A stretch of DNA of 64,000 nt from JACQFZ01 sp041485885 (GCA_041485885.1 JBGPKL010000013.1:3408-67407); one strand, 5' to 3'; shown: positions 43,632-52,747, numbered from the stretch's first letter. Translations and numbers: made by a program. Notes: generated from the sequence alone by a model not told the origin.

Positions 43632-44996
43632 ATGTCTATCTTTCGCAACCCGTTCGATCCGAAACAAAAGCTGTCGTGCAGTTGCGGACAGCACGTCAAC
43701 CAAGCGGCACACGATGCCGCCGACGCGACGCCGTCGCTCGAAGACTCGCACCGGCGCGTACTGGAAACCGCGGTGATGCGCGCCGTGTTCCCGCGCGATG
43801 GCGAACGCCGCCGCTTCTTGCAGACCGTCGGCGCCGGTTCGGCTTACAGCATCCTCTCGTCGATCTTCCCGTTCGCCTCGCTGCAGGCGATGGCGGACGA
43901 AAAGAAGCCGCTCGAGAAGAAGGATCTCAAAGTCGGCTTCATCCCGATCACGTGCGGTGCGCCGATCATCATGGCGCACCCGCTCGGCTTCTATAGTAAG
44001 TACGGGCTGAACGTCGAAGTCATCAAGACCGCGGGTTGGGCGGTGATTCGCGACAAGACGCTCAACAAGGAATACGACGCGGCGCACATGCTGTCGCCGA
44101 TGCCGCTCGCGATTACCATCGGTGCCGGTTCGGCGTCGCAGCCGTTCTATATGCCCGCCGTGGAGAACATCAACGGTCAAGCGATCACGCTGTCGATGAG
44201 GCACAAAGACAAGCGCGATCCGAAGCAGTGGAAAGGCTTCAAGTTCGCCGTCCCGTTCGACTATTCGATGCATAATTTTCTGTTGCGCTACTACGTCGCG
44301 GAAGCCGGCCTCGACCCGGATAAGGACATCCAGATCCGCTCAGTGCCGCCGGCCGAAATGGTCGCGAACTTGCGCGCCGACAACATCGACGGCTTCCTCG
44401 GCCCCGATCCGTTCAATCAGCGCGCCGTGTACGAGGGCGTCGGTTTCATTCATATCCTGAGCAAGGAGATTTGGGACGGGCACCCGTGCTGTGCGTTTGC
44501 GGCGAGCGAGGAGTTCGCGAAGACCAACCCTAACGCGTTCGCGGCGCTGTTCAAGTCCATTGTCGATGCCACGCACTACGCGTCCAAGAAGGAAAACCGC
44601 GCCGAGATTGCAAAAGCGATCGCGCCGAAGAATTATCTGAATCAGCCGGAGGAAGTTATCGCCGCCGTGTTGACCGGTCAGTTCGACGACGGTCTCGGCA
44701 ACAAGCGCAGCGTGCCGGATCGCATCGACTTCAACCCGTTCCCGTGGCACTCGATGGGTGTATGGATTCTGACGCAGATGAAGCGCTGGGGTTACATCAA
44801 AGGCGAGGTGAACTACCAGCAAATCGCCGAGCAGGTCTACCGCGCGGCCGATTGCGGCAAGATCATGAAGGAGCTCGGCTACACGCCGCCCGCGAGCACG
44901 TACGCGAAGTACACCATCATGGGCAAGCTGTTCGATCCGGCGCGGCCCGAGGCGTACGTGAAGAGCTTCAAGATCGCCAGGGCGCAAGAGGCGTAG
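43632..44996 (+). CDS. cynA: NrtA/CmpA-family ABC substrate-binding protein, probable cyanate uptake
   Basis: 454 residues. A cytoplasmic-side N-region of about 58 residues carries SCSCGQHVNQAAHD (a possible metal site, Cys17/Cys19/His22). It is followed by a Tat-type signal (ERRRFLQTVGAGSAYSILSS) and the periplasmic binding protein (VGFIPITCGAPIIMAHPLGFYSKYGLNVEVIKTAG; DNIDGFLGPDPFNQRAVYEG). This long Cys/His N-region is familiar from betaproteobacterial NrtA-like proteins. Cyanase at the operon end makes cyanate the likely ligand; nitrate, nitrite or bicarbonate are alternatives for the family. Confidence 0.82.
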   Translation: MSIFRNPFDPKQKLSCSCGQHVNQAAHDAADATPSLEDSHRRVLETAVMRAVFPRDGERRRFLQTVGAGSAYSILSSIFPFASLQAMADEKKPLEKKDLKVGFIPITCGAPIIMAHPLGFYSKYGLNVEVIKTAGWAVIRDKTLNKEYDAAHMLSPMPLAITIGAGSASQPFYMPAVENINGQAITLSMRHKDKRDPKQWKGFKFAVPFDYSMHNFLLRYYVAEAGLDPDKDIQIRSVPPAEMVANLRADNIDGFLGPDPFNQRAVYEGVGFIHILSKEIWDGHPCCAFAASEEFAKTNPNAFAALFKSIVDATHYASKKENRAEIAKAIAPKNYLNQPEEVIAAVLTGQFDDGLGNKRSVPDRIDFNPFPWHSMGVWILTQMKRWGYIKGEVNYQQIAEQVYRAADCGKIMKELGYTPPASTYAKYTIMGKLFDPARPEAYVKSFKIARAQEA

Positions 44997-45000
44997 CCAC

Positions 45001-45792
45001 GTGCTTTCGCTTCCGCTGCGCGCGGCGATCCTCTCGGTACTGCTGCTGGCGGTTCTGCTCGGCGCGTGGGAGCTCGCCACCCAGGCGCCAAGTGGCGGCG
45101 CGCCGGTCGGTGCGCGCCTGCCGGGCCCGTCGAAGATCATCAAGCACGCGATCACTGAGCTGTCGCATCCGTTCTACGACGCCGGCTCGAACGACAAAGG
45201 CATCGGGATTCAACTCGCGTACTCGATCGGGCGCGTGCTCGCCGGCTACTGGCTCGCGGTGCTGATCGCGATCCCGGTCGGGTTCGTCATCGGCATGTCG
45301 CCGATGTGGCAGCGCGCGCTCGATCCTTATATACAAGTGCTGAAGCCGATCTCCCCGCTCGCGTGGATGCCGCTCGCCCTGTATGTCATCAAAGATTCGG
45401 CGATGTCCTCGATTTTCGTGATTTTCATCTGTTCCATTTGGCCGATGCTTATCAACACCGCCTTCGGCGTCGCGACCGTACGGCGCGATTACATCAATGT
45501 CGCGCGCACGCACGAGCTGTCCCGGTTCGAAACGGCGATCAAGGTCATTCTGCCGGCGGCCGCACCGACGATTCTCACCGGCATGCGCATTTCGATCGGT
45601 ATCTCCTGGCTGGTCATCGTCGCCGCCGAGATGCTCGTCGGCGGCACCGGCATCGGCTACTACGTCTGGAACGAGTGGAACAATTTGAACTTGAACAGCG
45701 TGATCTTCTCGATCCTCATGATCGGTTTGATCGGCATGCTGCTCGATCAAATGCTCGCGCGGGCGCAGCGATTCGTGCAGTACGTTGATTAG
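45001..45792 (+). CDS. cynB: ABC transporter permease (NrtB/SsuC type), probable cyanate uptake
   Basis: 263 residues, about six membrane helices; the EAA loop is in VRRDYINVARTHELSRFETAIKVILPAAAPTILTGMRISIG. Starts at GTG 4 bp after the binding-protein stop. Typical of the nitrate/sulfonate/bicarbonate permease family. Its cognate ATPase downstream is disrupted, so the transporter may not function. Confidence 0.85.
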   Translation: MLSLPLRAAILSVLLLAVLLGAWELATQAPSGGAPVGARLPGPSKIIKHAITELSHPFYDAGSNDKGIGIQLAYSIGRVLAGYWLAVLIAIPVGFVIGMSPMWQRALDPYIQVLKPISPLAWMPLALYVIKDSAMSSIFVIFICSIWPMLINTAFGVATVRRDYINVARTHELSRFETAIKVILPAAAPTILTGMRISIGISWLVIVAAEMLVGGTGIGYYVWNEWNNLNLNSVIFSILMIGLIGMLLDQMLARAQRFVQYVD

Positions 45793-45813
45793 GAACAGCG
45801 CCAAACGTGTGTA

Positions 45814-45895
45814 TGTAGGTTGGGTGGAGCGCAGCGTAACCCAACAAAATATTATTTCGGTGGGTTACGGCGCTGCGCGCCTAACCCACCCTACA
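45814..45895. repeat. 82-bp imperfect palindrome, TGTAGGTTGGGTGGAGCGC… class
   Basis: Outer arms TGTAGGTTGGGTGGAGCGCAGCG and the complement of CGCTGCGCGCCTAACCCACCCTACA, inner arms TAACCCA/TGGGTTA. A shorter relative lies at 51677-51716. A MITE/REP-like element inserted inside the cyanate operon between permease and ATPase; the ATPase frame is open across it but the true start lies after it. Confidence 0.75.
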
Positions 45896-45918
45896 TGGGT
45901 TACTCGCCTCCGATAAAA

Positions 45919-46763
45919 ATGTCCGACACTTTCTTAAAAGTAGAAAACCTCGCGCGCCACTATCCCGCGCCCAAAGGTGCGGAAGCGCTCACGGTGTTCG
46001 AGCAGGTGAACTTCTCGATTCAGAAGGGCGAGTTCGTTTGCATCATCGGCCATTCCGGTTGCGGCAAATCGACGATCCTCAACATCCTCGCCGGTCTCGA
46101 CGAAGCGAGCGAAGGCGCCGTGATCATGGACCACAAGGAAATCGCCGGTCCCAGCTTGGACCGCGGCGTCATCTTTCAGAATCACAGTCTGCTGCCCTGG
46201 AAGTCGGCGCTGAAGAACGTGACGTTCGCGGTGCACGCGCGCTGGCGCGACTGGAGCAAGCAGAAGGTGCTGGAGCACAGCCTGCGTTACCTGGAGCTGG
46301 TCGGGCTGAAGGGCACCGAGACGCGCCGGCCGGCGCAGCTATCCGGCGGCATGCGCCAACGCGTCGGTATCGCCCGCGCCTTCGCGGGAACATTCAGGAG
46401 GAGCTGATCCGCATCTGGGACAAGACCGGCCAAACCGTGTTCATGATTACGCACGACGTGGATGAAGCCATTCTCCTCGCCGACCGCGTGCTGCTTATGA
46501 CCAACGGGCCGAACGCCGTCGTCGCGGAGTCGGTCGCCATCGACATTCCGCGCCCGCGCGATCGCACGCAGATCATTCACCAACCGGCGTATTACGCGAT
46601 CCGCAATCACCTGGTGGAGTTCCTGGTAAAGCGCTCGAAGACGTTCCGCGGCCAGCCGCCGAAGAACTATGACGCCAAGCATCCGCCCGTACTGCGCCCG
46701 GGTCTCGACGCCGGCGCGCTGGCGGAAGCCGCGAGCCTCGCCAAAACCGCATCCCGTCATTAA
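45919..46763 (+). pseudogene. cynD: ABC transporter ATPase (cyanate uptake) disrupted by an internal deletion
   Basis: Start ATG 45919 (MSDTFLKVENLARHY). Walker A GHSGCGKST at about residue 44, Q-loop IFQNHSLLPW, signature LSGGMRQRVGIARAFA. Directly after RAFA, at 46384-46388, the sequence jumps to NIQEELIRIWDKTGQTVFMITHDVDEA in another frame. The roughly 20 residues that should lie between, holding Walker B and the D-loop (LLLDEP…ALD), are missing. The first frame ends at 46407; the second continues to 46763 with the normal C-terminus. A deletion of 3n+1 bases (about 61) explains it. Without Walker B the protein cannot hydrolyse ATP. Confidence 0.85.
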
Positions 46764-46790
46764 CTTTTCTTGCACAAAGGAGTGCAACCC

Positions 46791-47234
46791 ATGACTCGCA
46801 TCGACGTTACCGAACAAATCATCGCCACCAAAATCAAGAAGGGTCTGAAGTGGGCCGACGTCGCGAAGGCCGTCGGCCAAAGCAAAGAGTGGGTCACCGC
46901 CGGCCTGCTCGGCCAGATGACGTTCACCAAAGAACAGGCGGAGATTATTGGCAAGACGTTCAGTCTGTCCGCGGATGCCGTCCAGTTACTGCAAGTCGTG
47001 CCGTACAAAGGCTCGCTTCCGACGGCGGTGCCGACCGACCCGCTCATCTATCGCTTCTACGAGCTGGTCAACGTCTACGGCACGACCTTGAAGGAGCTGA
47101 TCCACGAAGAATTCGGCGACGGCATCATGAGCGCCATCGATTTCAAAATGGATCTCACCCGCGAGCCCGACCCCAAAGGCGACCGCGTGCATATCGTCAT
47201 GAGCGGGAAGTTCTTGCCGTACAAGACGTACTGA
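46791..47234 (+). CDS. cynS: Cyanate hydratase (cyanase)
   Basis: 147 residues. Converts cyanate plus bicarbonate to ammonia and CO2 via carbamate. N-terminal helical domain TEQIIATKIKKGLKWADVAKAVGQSKEWVTAGLLGQM; active-site Arg88, Glu91 (YRFYE) and Ser114 (MSAIDF) keep the exact spacing of the E. coli residues Arg96, Glu99 and Ser122. AAAGGAG Shine-Dalgarno, 8-nt spacing. Last gene of the cyanate operon; its stop abuts the stop of the convergent dehydrogenase gene with no base between. Confidence 0.96.
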   Translation: MTRIDVTEQIIATKIKKGLKWADVAKAVGQSKEWVTAGLLGQMTFTKEQAEIIGKTFSLSADAVQLLQVVPYKGSLPTAVPTDPLIYRFYELVNVYGTTLKELIHEEFGDGIMSAIDFKMDLTREPDPKGDRVHIVMSGKFLPYKTY

Positions 47235-50165
47235 CTAGCTGACGGTCAGGGCCGACGCCAGCACGCGCGCCACGTGCAGCGCTTCGCGGCCGGCACCGTC
47301 GCGGATCTGCTGTCGACAGCTCGTGCCGTCGGCGACGATGATCGTGTCGGTCGCAGCCGCTCGAACGGCCGGCAATAATCCAAGCTCGCCCATCTTCATC
47401 GACACGTCGTAGTGCTTCGACTCAAAACCGAACGCGCCGGCCATGCCGCAGCAGCTGGATTCGATCGTCTGTACGGCTAGACCCGGGATGAGACGCAGCG
47501 TTTGTTGCGTCGCGCTCATGGCGCCGAACGCTTTCTGGTGACAATGGCCGTGCAGCAGCGCGCGCTTCGCCGCGAGCGGCTTGAGTCCAAGGCGCAAACG
47601 CCCGAGCTGTTGTTCGCGCGCGAGAAATTCTTCGAGCAGCATGGCGTTGCGCGCGATCAGCTCGGTCTGGGCGCGCGGTAGCATGACGCCGAGCTCGTCG
47701 CGCAACGTCAGCAGGCATGACGGCTCGAGCCCGACGATCGGCACGTCGCGCGCGGCCCACGGTTTCAATGCATCGACCAGCCGGCGCGCTTCGAAGCGCG
47801 CCTCATCGACGAGACCGGCGGCGAGAAATGTCCGCCCGCAACAGAGCGGTCGGCCGCCATCGGCGGCCTGCGCGAATATCACTCGGTAGCCGGCGGCGCT
47901 TAATACCGTCGCCGCCGCGCGCGCGTTCTCGGGCTCGAAGTAGGTATTAAAGGTATCGACAAGCAAGATCACTTCGGGCGCGTTCTCGTTTCGCGCGATC
48001 GCCGATCGCTCGGTCCGCGCGTCGAACGTATCGCGCCGCCAACGCGGCAGCGGACGACGCGCGCTGAAGCCGAGGAGTCGCTCGCTCAGCCACGCGACGC
48101 CGGGCACACGGTCGCGCAAGTTCAGCAAGAATGGCACGCGGCTCGCCCACGGCGCGTAACGCGGCAGGTAAGCGATCAGCCGGTCCTGCATCCGCAATCC
48201 GTGGCGGCGCCGATAGTGGTGGAGAAATTCGATCTTCATGCGCGCGACGTCGACGCCGGTCGGGCACTCGCGCTTGCACCCCTTGCAGCCGACGCATAGA
48301 TCCATCGTTGCGTACATATCGTCCGAAACCAACGCGTCGCGACCGAGCTGACCGGTCAACGCCAGGCGCAACGAGTTGGCGCGGCCGCGGGTGACATGTT
48401 GCTCGTCGCGCGTGACGCGATACGAGGGACACATGACGCCCGGCTCGCTTTTCCGGCACGCGCCGTTGTTGTTGCACATCTCGACGGCCTGAGTGAAACC
48501 GCCCCATTCGGACCAATCGAGTGCCGTGGCGAGCGCCGTGGCGAGCGCGGTGTCGAGCGGCGCCGCCGCGTAATCCGGTTTGTAGCGAAACAGACTCCGG
48601 TCATCCATGCGCGGCGCGCGCACGATCTTGCCGGGATTGAACCGGTTCTGCGGGTCGAACAAATCTTTTAATTCTTCAAAGGCTCGCACGATGCGCGGCC
48701 CGAACATCGGTTCGTGAAACTCCGAGCGCGCGATACCGTCGCCGTGCTCGCCGGAGTGCGAGCCTTTGTACTCGCGCACCATCGCGAACGTCTCTTCGGC
48801 GATCGCGCGCATCTTCTTCGCACCCTCGGCGTCCTTCATGTTCAAGATCGGCCGTACGTGCAAGCAGCCGACCGATGCATGCGCGTACCAGGTACCGGTC
48901 GTGCCGTGCTTCTGGAATACGCGGGTCAATCGGTCGGTGTACTCGGCGAGATCTTCCAGCCGCACGGCGCAGTCCTCGATGAACGACACCGGCTTACCGT
49001 CGCCCTTCATCGACATCATGATGTTGAGGCCGCTGGTGCGGACTTCCCATATCGCTTTTTGAAACTCCGGATCGACCGCCTCGACGACCGCGCCCGGAAA
49101 GCCGAGCGTGCCCATTAGCTCGTGCAGTTCCTTCATGCGGTGCAGCAACGTCGAGTGGTCGTTGCCGGAGAACTCGACCAGCAACAACGCGTCCGGCGTT
49201 CCTTTCACGAGCCGGTCCACCGTGGCGCGAAACATCGCGATCTGGCGCGACAAATCGATCATGGTGCGATCCACCAACTCCACCGCCGTGGGATCGAGCT
49301 TGACGACGTGCTGCGTCGCGTCCATCGCCGCGTAGAACGTCGGGAAGTGACACACGCCGAGCACGCGGTGCGGCGGTATCGGCTGTAGGTCGAGATGAAT
49401 ACGCGTGAAGAACGCGAGCGTGCCTTCCGAGCCGACCAAGAGTTGCGCCAGGTTGCCATCGGCCGCGGACACCCTATCGAGGTTGTAACCGCCGACTCGA
49501 CGCAACAGCTTCGGAAAGCGCTCGGCGATTTCGTCGCGCTCGCGCTCGGCGATCGCGCGCACGCCGCGGACGATCTCGCGGTAACGCGGGTTGTCGGCGC
49601 CAGCGCGCCGATCCATGGCGCCGATTTTGTCGAAGCGCAGGAACGTTCCGTCGGCGAGCAGCGCGTCGATCGCGCGCACGTTGTGAACCATGTTGCCGTA
49701 GCGAATCGAGCGCGAGCCGCAACTATTGTTGCCGGCCATGCCGCCGATCGTGGCACGACTCGAGGTCGACACATCGACCGGAAAGAAGAGGCCGTGAGGT
49801 TTGAGATATTGATTCAAGGAATCGAGCACGACGCCCGGCTGCACGCTCACGCGGCGTTGCGCCGTGTCGAGTTCGATCAGCTGATTGAGATATTTACTGG
49901 TATCGATGACGAGCGCCGCGCCGACCGTCTGGCCGATCTGCGACGTGCCGCCGCCGCGCGGCAACACCGGCACGCCGTGCTCCGCGGCGATCTGGATCGC
50001 GCGGCCTATATCGGCCTCCGTGCGCGGAATGACGACGCCGATCGGTTCGATCTGATAGATCGACGCGTCGGTGCTGTAACGCCCGCGCGTGAACGCGTCG
50101 AACAGCACTTCGCCTTCCAACTCGCGCCGTAACCGCGTTGCGAGCGCGCTATCTCCGGCGCGCAC
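47235..50165 (-). CDS. FAD/Fe-S 2-hydroxyacid dehydrogenase, GlcD-GlcF-type fusion (YdiJ-like)
   Basis: 976 residues. FAD-binding PCMH domain (about 40-270; VPVLPRGGGTSQIGQTVGAALVIDTSKYL; GNNSCGSRSIRYGNMVHNVRAIDALLADG), FAD-linked oxidase C-domain (to about 540; HSGEHGDGIARSEF), a 4Fe-4S ferredoxin region (CNNNGACRKSEPGVMCPSYRVTRDE; MDLCVGCKGCKRECPTGVDVARMK), and C-terminal CCG domains (GLEPSCLLTLRDE; ESSCCGMAGAFGFE). Oxidises a D-2-hydroxyacid (D-2-hydroxyglutarate, D-lactate or glycolate) and passes electrons to the respiratory chain. GTG start. Divergent from a glyoxylate-type aminotransferase, so glycolate oxidation is attractive but unproven. Confidence 0.88.
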   Translation of the reverse strand: MRAGDSALATRLRRELEGEVLFDAFTRGRYSTDASIYQIEPIGVVIPRTEADIGRAIQIAAEHGVPVLPRGGGTSQIGQTVGAALVIDTSKYLNQLIELDTAQRRVSVQPGVVLDSLNQYLKPHGLFFPVDVSTSSRATIGGMAGNNSCGSRSIRYGNMVHNVRAIDALLADGTFLRFDKIGAMDRRAGADNPRYREIVRGVRAIAERERDEIAERFPKLLRRVGGYNLDRVSAADGNLAQLLVGSEGTLAFFTRIHLDLQPIPPHRVLGVCHFPTFYAAMDATQHVVKLDPTAVELVDRTMIDLSRQIAMFRATVDRLVKGTPDALLLVEFSGNDHSTLLHRMKELHELMGTLGFPGAVVEAVDPEFQKAIWEVRTSGLNIMMSMKGDGKPVSFIEDCAVRLEDLAEYTDRLTRVFQKHGTTGTWYAHASVGCLHVRPILNMKDAEGAKKMRAIAEETFAMVREYKGSHSGEHGDGIARSEFHEPMFGPRIVRAFEELKDLFDPQNRFNPGKIVRAPRMDDRSLFRYKPDYAAAPLDTALATALATALDWSEWGGFTQAVEMCNNNGACRKSEPGVMCPSYRVTRDEQHVTRGRANSLRLALTGQLGRDALVSDDMYATMDLCVGCKGCKRECPTGVDVARMKIEFLHHYRRRHGLRMQDRLIAYLPRYAPWASRVPFLLNLRDRVPGVAWLSERLLGFSARRPLPRWRRDTFDARTERSAIARNENAPEVILLVDTFNTYFEPENARAAATVLSAAGYRVIFAQAADGGRPLCCGRTFLAAGLVDEARFEARRLVDALKPWAARDVPIVGLEPSCLLTLRDELGVMLPRAQTELIARNAMLLEEFLAREQQLGRLRLGLKPLAAKRALLHGHCHQKAFGAMSATQQTLRLIPGLAVQTIESSCCGMAGAFGFESKHYDVSMKMGELGLLPAVRAAATDTIIVADGTSCRQQIRDGAGREALHVARVLASALTVS

Positions 50166-50351
50166 GCGGCGCGGCTGCGCGCGATCCGCGGGCTCGATCG
50201 GAATTGAGTCCGCCGAGCTAATGGCGAGACGCCTTGCGCGAAAACCACCGCTTATCGTTGTCGGACGCCATCGGTGTTCGGGGACGTGGTTGCGACTCTC
50301 GTCGTCCTGACGCGCGCTATTGCGTTGCGCGGGCGACTGTGAAGAATAGCG

Positions 50352-50371
50352 GCATTATGCATTCATAATGC
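50352..50371. promoter_or_regulatory. Perfect inverted repeat between divergent genes (candidate operator)
   Basis: GCATTATG-CATT-CATAATGC: 8-bp arms with a 4-bp centre in the 289-bp region separating the dehydrogenase and the aminotransferase. Right size for a dimeric repressor site. No regulator gene is adjacent. Confidence 0.5.
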
Positions 50372-50454
50372 GAATGGCAACAACGGGCGTCGGCGCCGCC
50401 GTTCGAGCCCGCACCGCCGCCGCATGTGTTGCCTCATGTCTTTAGGAGCGCTGA

Positions 50455-51666
50455 ATGTCTTTTCGAAGCGGGCGCCACTTTCTCCAGATCCCGGGTCCGA
50501 CCAATGTCCCCGATCGCGTGCTGCGCGCGATGGACATGCCCACCAGCGATCATCGCGGTCCCGAATTCGCGAACTTGACGCGCGAAATCTTCGAGCGGCT
50601 GAAGCAAGTTTTCAAAACCTCGAGTGACGTGATTATTTTCCCGGCGTCCGGGACCGGTGCGTGGGAAGCGGCGCTCGTCAACACGCTGTCACCGGGCGAC
50701 AAGGTGCTCATGTTCGAGACCGGACAATTCGCCGTGCAGTGGCATCGCATGGCCATCGATCTCGGTTTGAACGTCGAACTCGTGCCCGGCGACTGGCGTC
50801 ACGGCGTCGATCCGGCCGGAGTCGAGACGCGCCTGCGCGAAGACAAGAGCCATGTGTTCAAAGCGGTCGCCGTGGTTCACAACGAGACGTCAACCGGGGT
50901 CGTGAGCCGCATCGGCGAGATTCGTAAGGCGATCGATCGCGCCAATCATCCGGCGCTGTTCATGGTCGACACGATATCCTCGCTCGCCTCGATCGATTAT
51001 CGCCACGACGAATGGGGTGTCGACGTGACCGTCGCGGGCTCGCAGAAGGGATTGATGCTGCCGCCGGGAATCAGCTTCAACGCCGTGAGCGGCAAGGCAC
51101 GCGCGGCGGGCAAGACCGCGCGTTTGCCCAAGGCGTATTGGCGTTGGGAGGAGATGATCAAGGCGAACCAGAGCGGTTATTTTCCTTACACGCCGGCGAC
51201 CAATCTGTTGTATGGATTGCGCGAGTCGTTGCGCATGCTTGAGGAAGAAGGTCTCGACAACGTGTTCGCGCGCCACGCGCGGCTCGCGGAAGCGGCGCGC
51301 CGCGCCGTGCGGGCGTGGGGCCTCGAGATTCTCTGCCTCAACCGCGAGGAGTACAGCAATACGCTCACGGCCGTGCTGATGCCCGACGGTTACGACGCCG
51401 ATACGTTGCGCAAGGTAATACTCGATCGCTTCAACCTGTCGCTCGGTGCCGGGCTCGGCAAGGTGCAGGGCCGCGTTTTTCGCATCGGCCATCTCGGCGA
51501 CTTTAACGAATTGATGCTCGCCGGCGCGTTAGCCGGCGTCGAAATGGGATTGGCGGCGGCCGGCGTGCCGCATCAACGCGGCGGCGTAATGGCGGCGCTC
51601 GATTATCTCGCGGGCGTCGATGCGCCGGCCGCGGCTCGCTCCGCGCCGCAGAGAAATTTGCGGTAA
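50455..51666 (+). CDS. Class V aminotransferase (serine/alanine--glyoxylate type)
   Basis: 403 residues. HFLQIPGPTNVPDRVLRAMDMPTSDHRGPEF is the diagnostic N-terminus of serine-glyoxylate and alanine-glyoxylate aminotransferases. PASGTGAWEAALVN binds PLP phosphate, MVDTISSLASIDYRHDEWGVDV holds the PLP-N1 Asp, and AGSQKGLMLPPG carries the Schiff-base Lys. Converts glyoxylate to glycine. Divergent from a hydroxyacid dehydrogenase that could make glyoxylate, and upstream of a TRAP transporter on the same strand. Confidence 0.92.
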   Translation: MSFRSGRHFLQIPGPTNVPDRVLRAMDMPTSDHRGPEFANLTREIFERLKQVFKTSSDVIIFPASGTGAWEAALVNTLSPGDKVLMFETGQFAVQWHRMAIDLGLNVELVPGDWRHGVDPAGVETRLREDKSHVFKAVAVVHNETSTGVVSRIGEIRKAIDRANHPALFMVDTISSLASIDYRHDEWGVDVTVAGSQKGLMLPPGISFNAVSGKARAAGKTARLPKAYWRWEEMIKANQSGYFPYTPATNLLYGLRESLRMLEEEGLDNVFARHARLAEAARRAVRAWGLEILCLNREEYSNTLTAVLMPDGYDADTLRKVILDRFNLSLGAGLGKVQGRVFRIGHLGDFNELMLAGALAGVEMGLAAAGVPHQRGGVMAALDYLAGVDAPAAARSAPQRNLR

Positions 51667-51676
51667 AGGTATTGGA

Positions 51677-51716
51677 TGTAGGTTGGGTGTAGCCGCGCAA
51701 GCGGCGAAACCCAACA
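51677..51716. repeat. TGTAGGTTGGGT-class palindromic repeat
   Basis: TTGGGT and ACCCAA arms around an inner GCCGC-GCAA-GCGGC hairpin. Shares its left arm with the element at 45814-45895. It lies 8 bp after the aminotransferase stop, upstream of dctP. Confidence 0.7.
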
Positions 51717-51759
51717 AGATAGTCTTGGATGGGGAACGTCACCAACACAGGAGAGTACT

Positions 51760-52740
51760 GTGAACTTCAAAAAACTATTCGCTGTTACGGCGCTGTTGGC
51801 CAGTGTATTTGCTCTCCCCGCATTTGCCGCGCCGATCGAGCTTAAGTTCGGACACGTCGGCGGCCCGGGATCGCTGTTCGAAGTCTCCGCCGAGGAGTTC
51901 GCCAAGCGCGCGAACGCGAAGCTCGGCGACAAAGCCAAGGTGGTGGTGTTCGGTTCGAGCCAGCTCGGCGGCGACAAGGAGATGCTGCAGAAGCTGAAGC
52001 TCGGCACGCTCGATCTGGCGTTGCCGTCGACGGTCATGTCGACCGAGAACGATTTGTTCGGCGTCTTCGAGATGCCGTATCTGGTGAAGGACCGCGAGCA
52101 CATGAAGCGCATCGAGAAGGAAATTTTTTGGCCGAAGCTCGCGCCGACCGTGGAGGCGAAGGGACTGAAGATTCTCGCCGTGTGGGAGAACGGCGTGCGC
52201 CACATCACCAACAACAAGAAACCGATTCGTGTGCCGGACGATCTGCAAGGCATCAAGCTGCGCGTGCCGGAAGGCAAATGGAGACTGCGGATGTTCCAAG
52301 CGTACGGCGCCAATCCGAGCCCGATGAAGCTGTCGGAGGTGTTCGTCGCGCTGCAAACCGGCGTGATGGACGGCGAGGAGAACCCGCTCACGCAAATTTA
52401 CAGCTCGAAGTTTCAAGAAGTGCAGAAGTACCTCTCGCTATCCGGCCACGTGTACACGCCGGGCTACGTCGCCACTGGGAAGAAGCGCTGGGAGTCGCTG
52501 CCGGCGGACGTGCGCAAAATTATCGAGGACACCGCGAAGGAAACGCAGGCGTTCGTCTACGAGGCCGCCGCGCGGTTCGACAACGAGCTGCTCGACAAGA
52601 TCAAGGCCGCCGGCGTGCAGGTGAACGAGGTCGACAAGGCCGCGTTCGTCAAAGCCAGCAAAGTCGTGTACGAGGAATACGGCAAGGAAGTTCCCGGCGC
52701 CAAGGAGCTGATCGACCGCGCGCTGGCGCTCGCCAAGTAA
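51760..52740 (+). CDS. dctP: TRAP transporter substrate-binding protein (DctP family)
   Basis: 326 residues. Signal peptide FKKLFAVTALLASVFALPAFAA, then ELKFGHVGGPGSLFEVSAEEFAKRANAKLGDKAKVVVFGSSQLGGDKEMLQKLKLGTLDLALPS and PDDLQGIKLRVPEGKWRLRMFQAYGANPSPMKLSEVFVALQTGVMDGEENP, with the conserved carboxylate-binding Arg region and DGEENP. GTG start after AGGAG. Captures a small carboxylate in the periplasm for the DctQM permease. The ligand is unknown; the neighbouring genes hint at a C2 or aromatic acid. Confidence 0.93.
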   Translation: MNFKKLFAVTALLASVFALPAFAAPIELKFGHVGGPGSLFEVSAEEFAKRANAKLGDKAKVVVFGSSQLGGDKEMLQKLKLGTLDLALPSTVMSTENDLFGVFEMPYLVKDREHMKRIEKEIFWPKLAPTVEAKGLKILAVWENGVRHITNNKKPIRVPDDLQGIKLRVPEGKWRLRMFQAYGANPSPMKLSEVFVALQTGVMDGEENPLTQIYSSKFQEVQKYLSLSGHVYTPGYVATGKKRWESLPADVRKIIEDTAKETQAFVYEAAARFDNELLDKIKAAGVQVNEVDKAAFVKASKVVYEEYGKEVPGAKELIDRALALAK

Positions 52741-52747
52741 GCAACGC

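Noticed and set aside
45820..45918. Upstream extension of the cyanate ATPase
   Set aside because: It translates the palindromic repeat at 45814-45895; the family N-terminus begins at 45919.
46384..46410. Programmed frameshift in the cyanate ATPase
   Set aside because: No slippery heptamer is visible, and a frameshift alone would not restore the missing Walker B residues.
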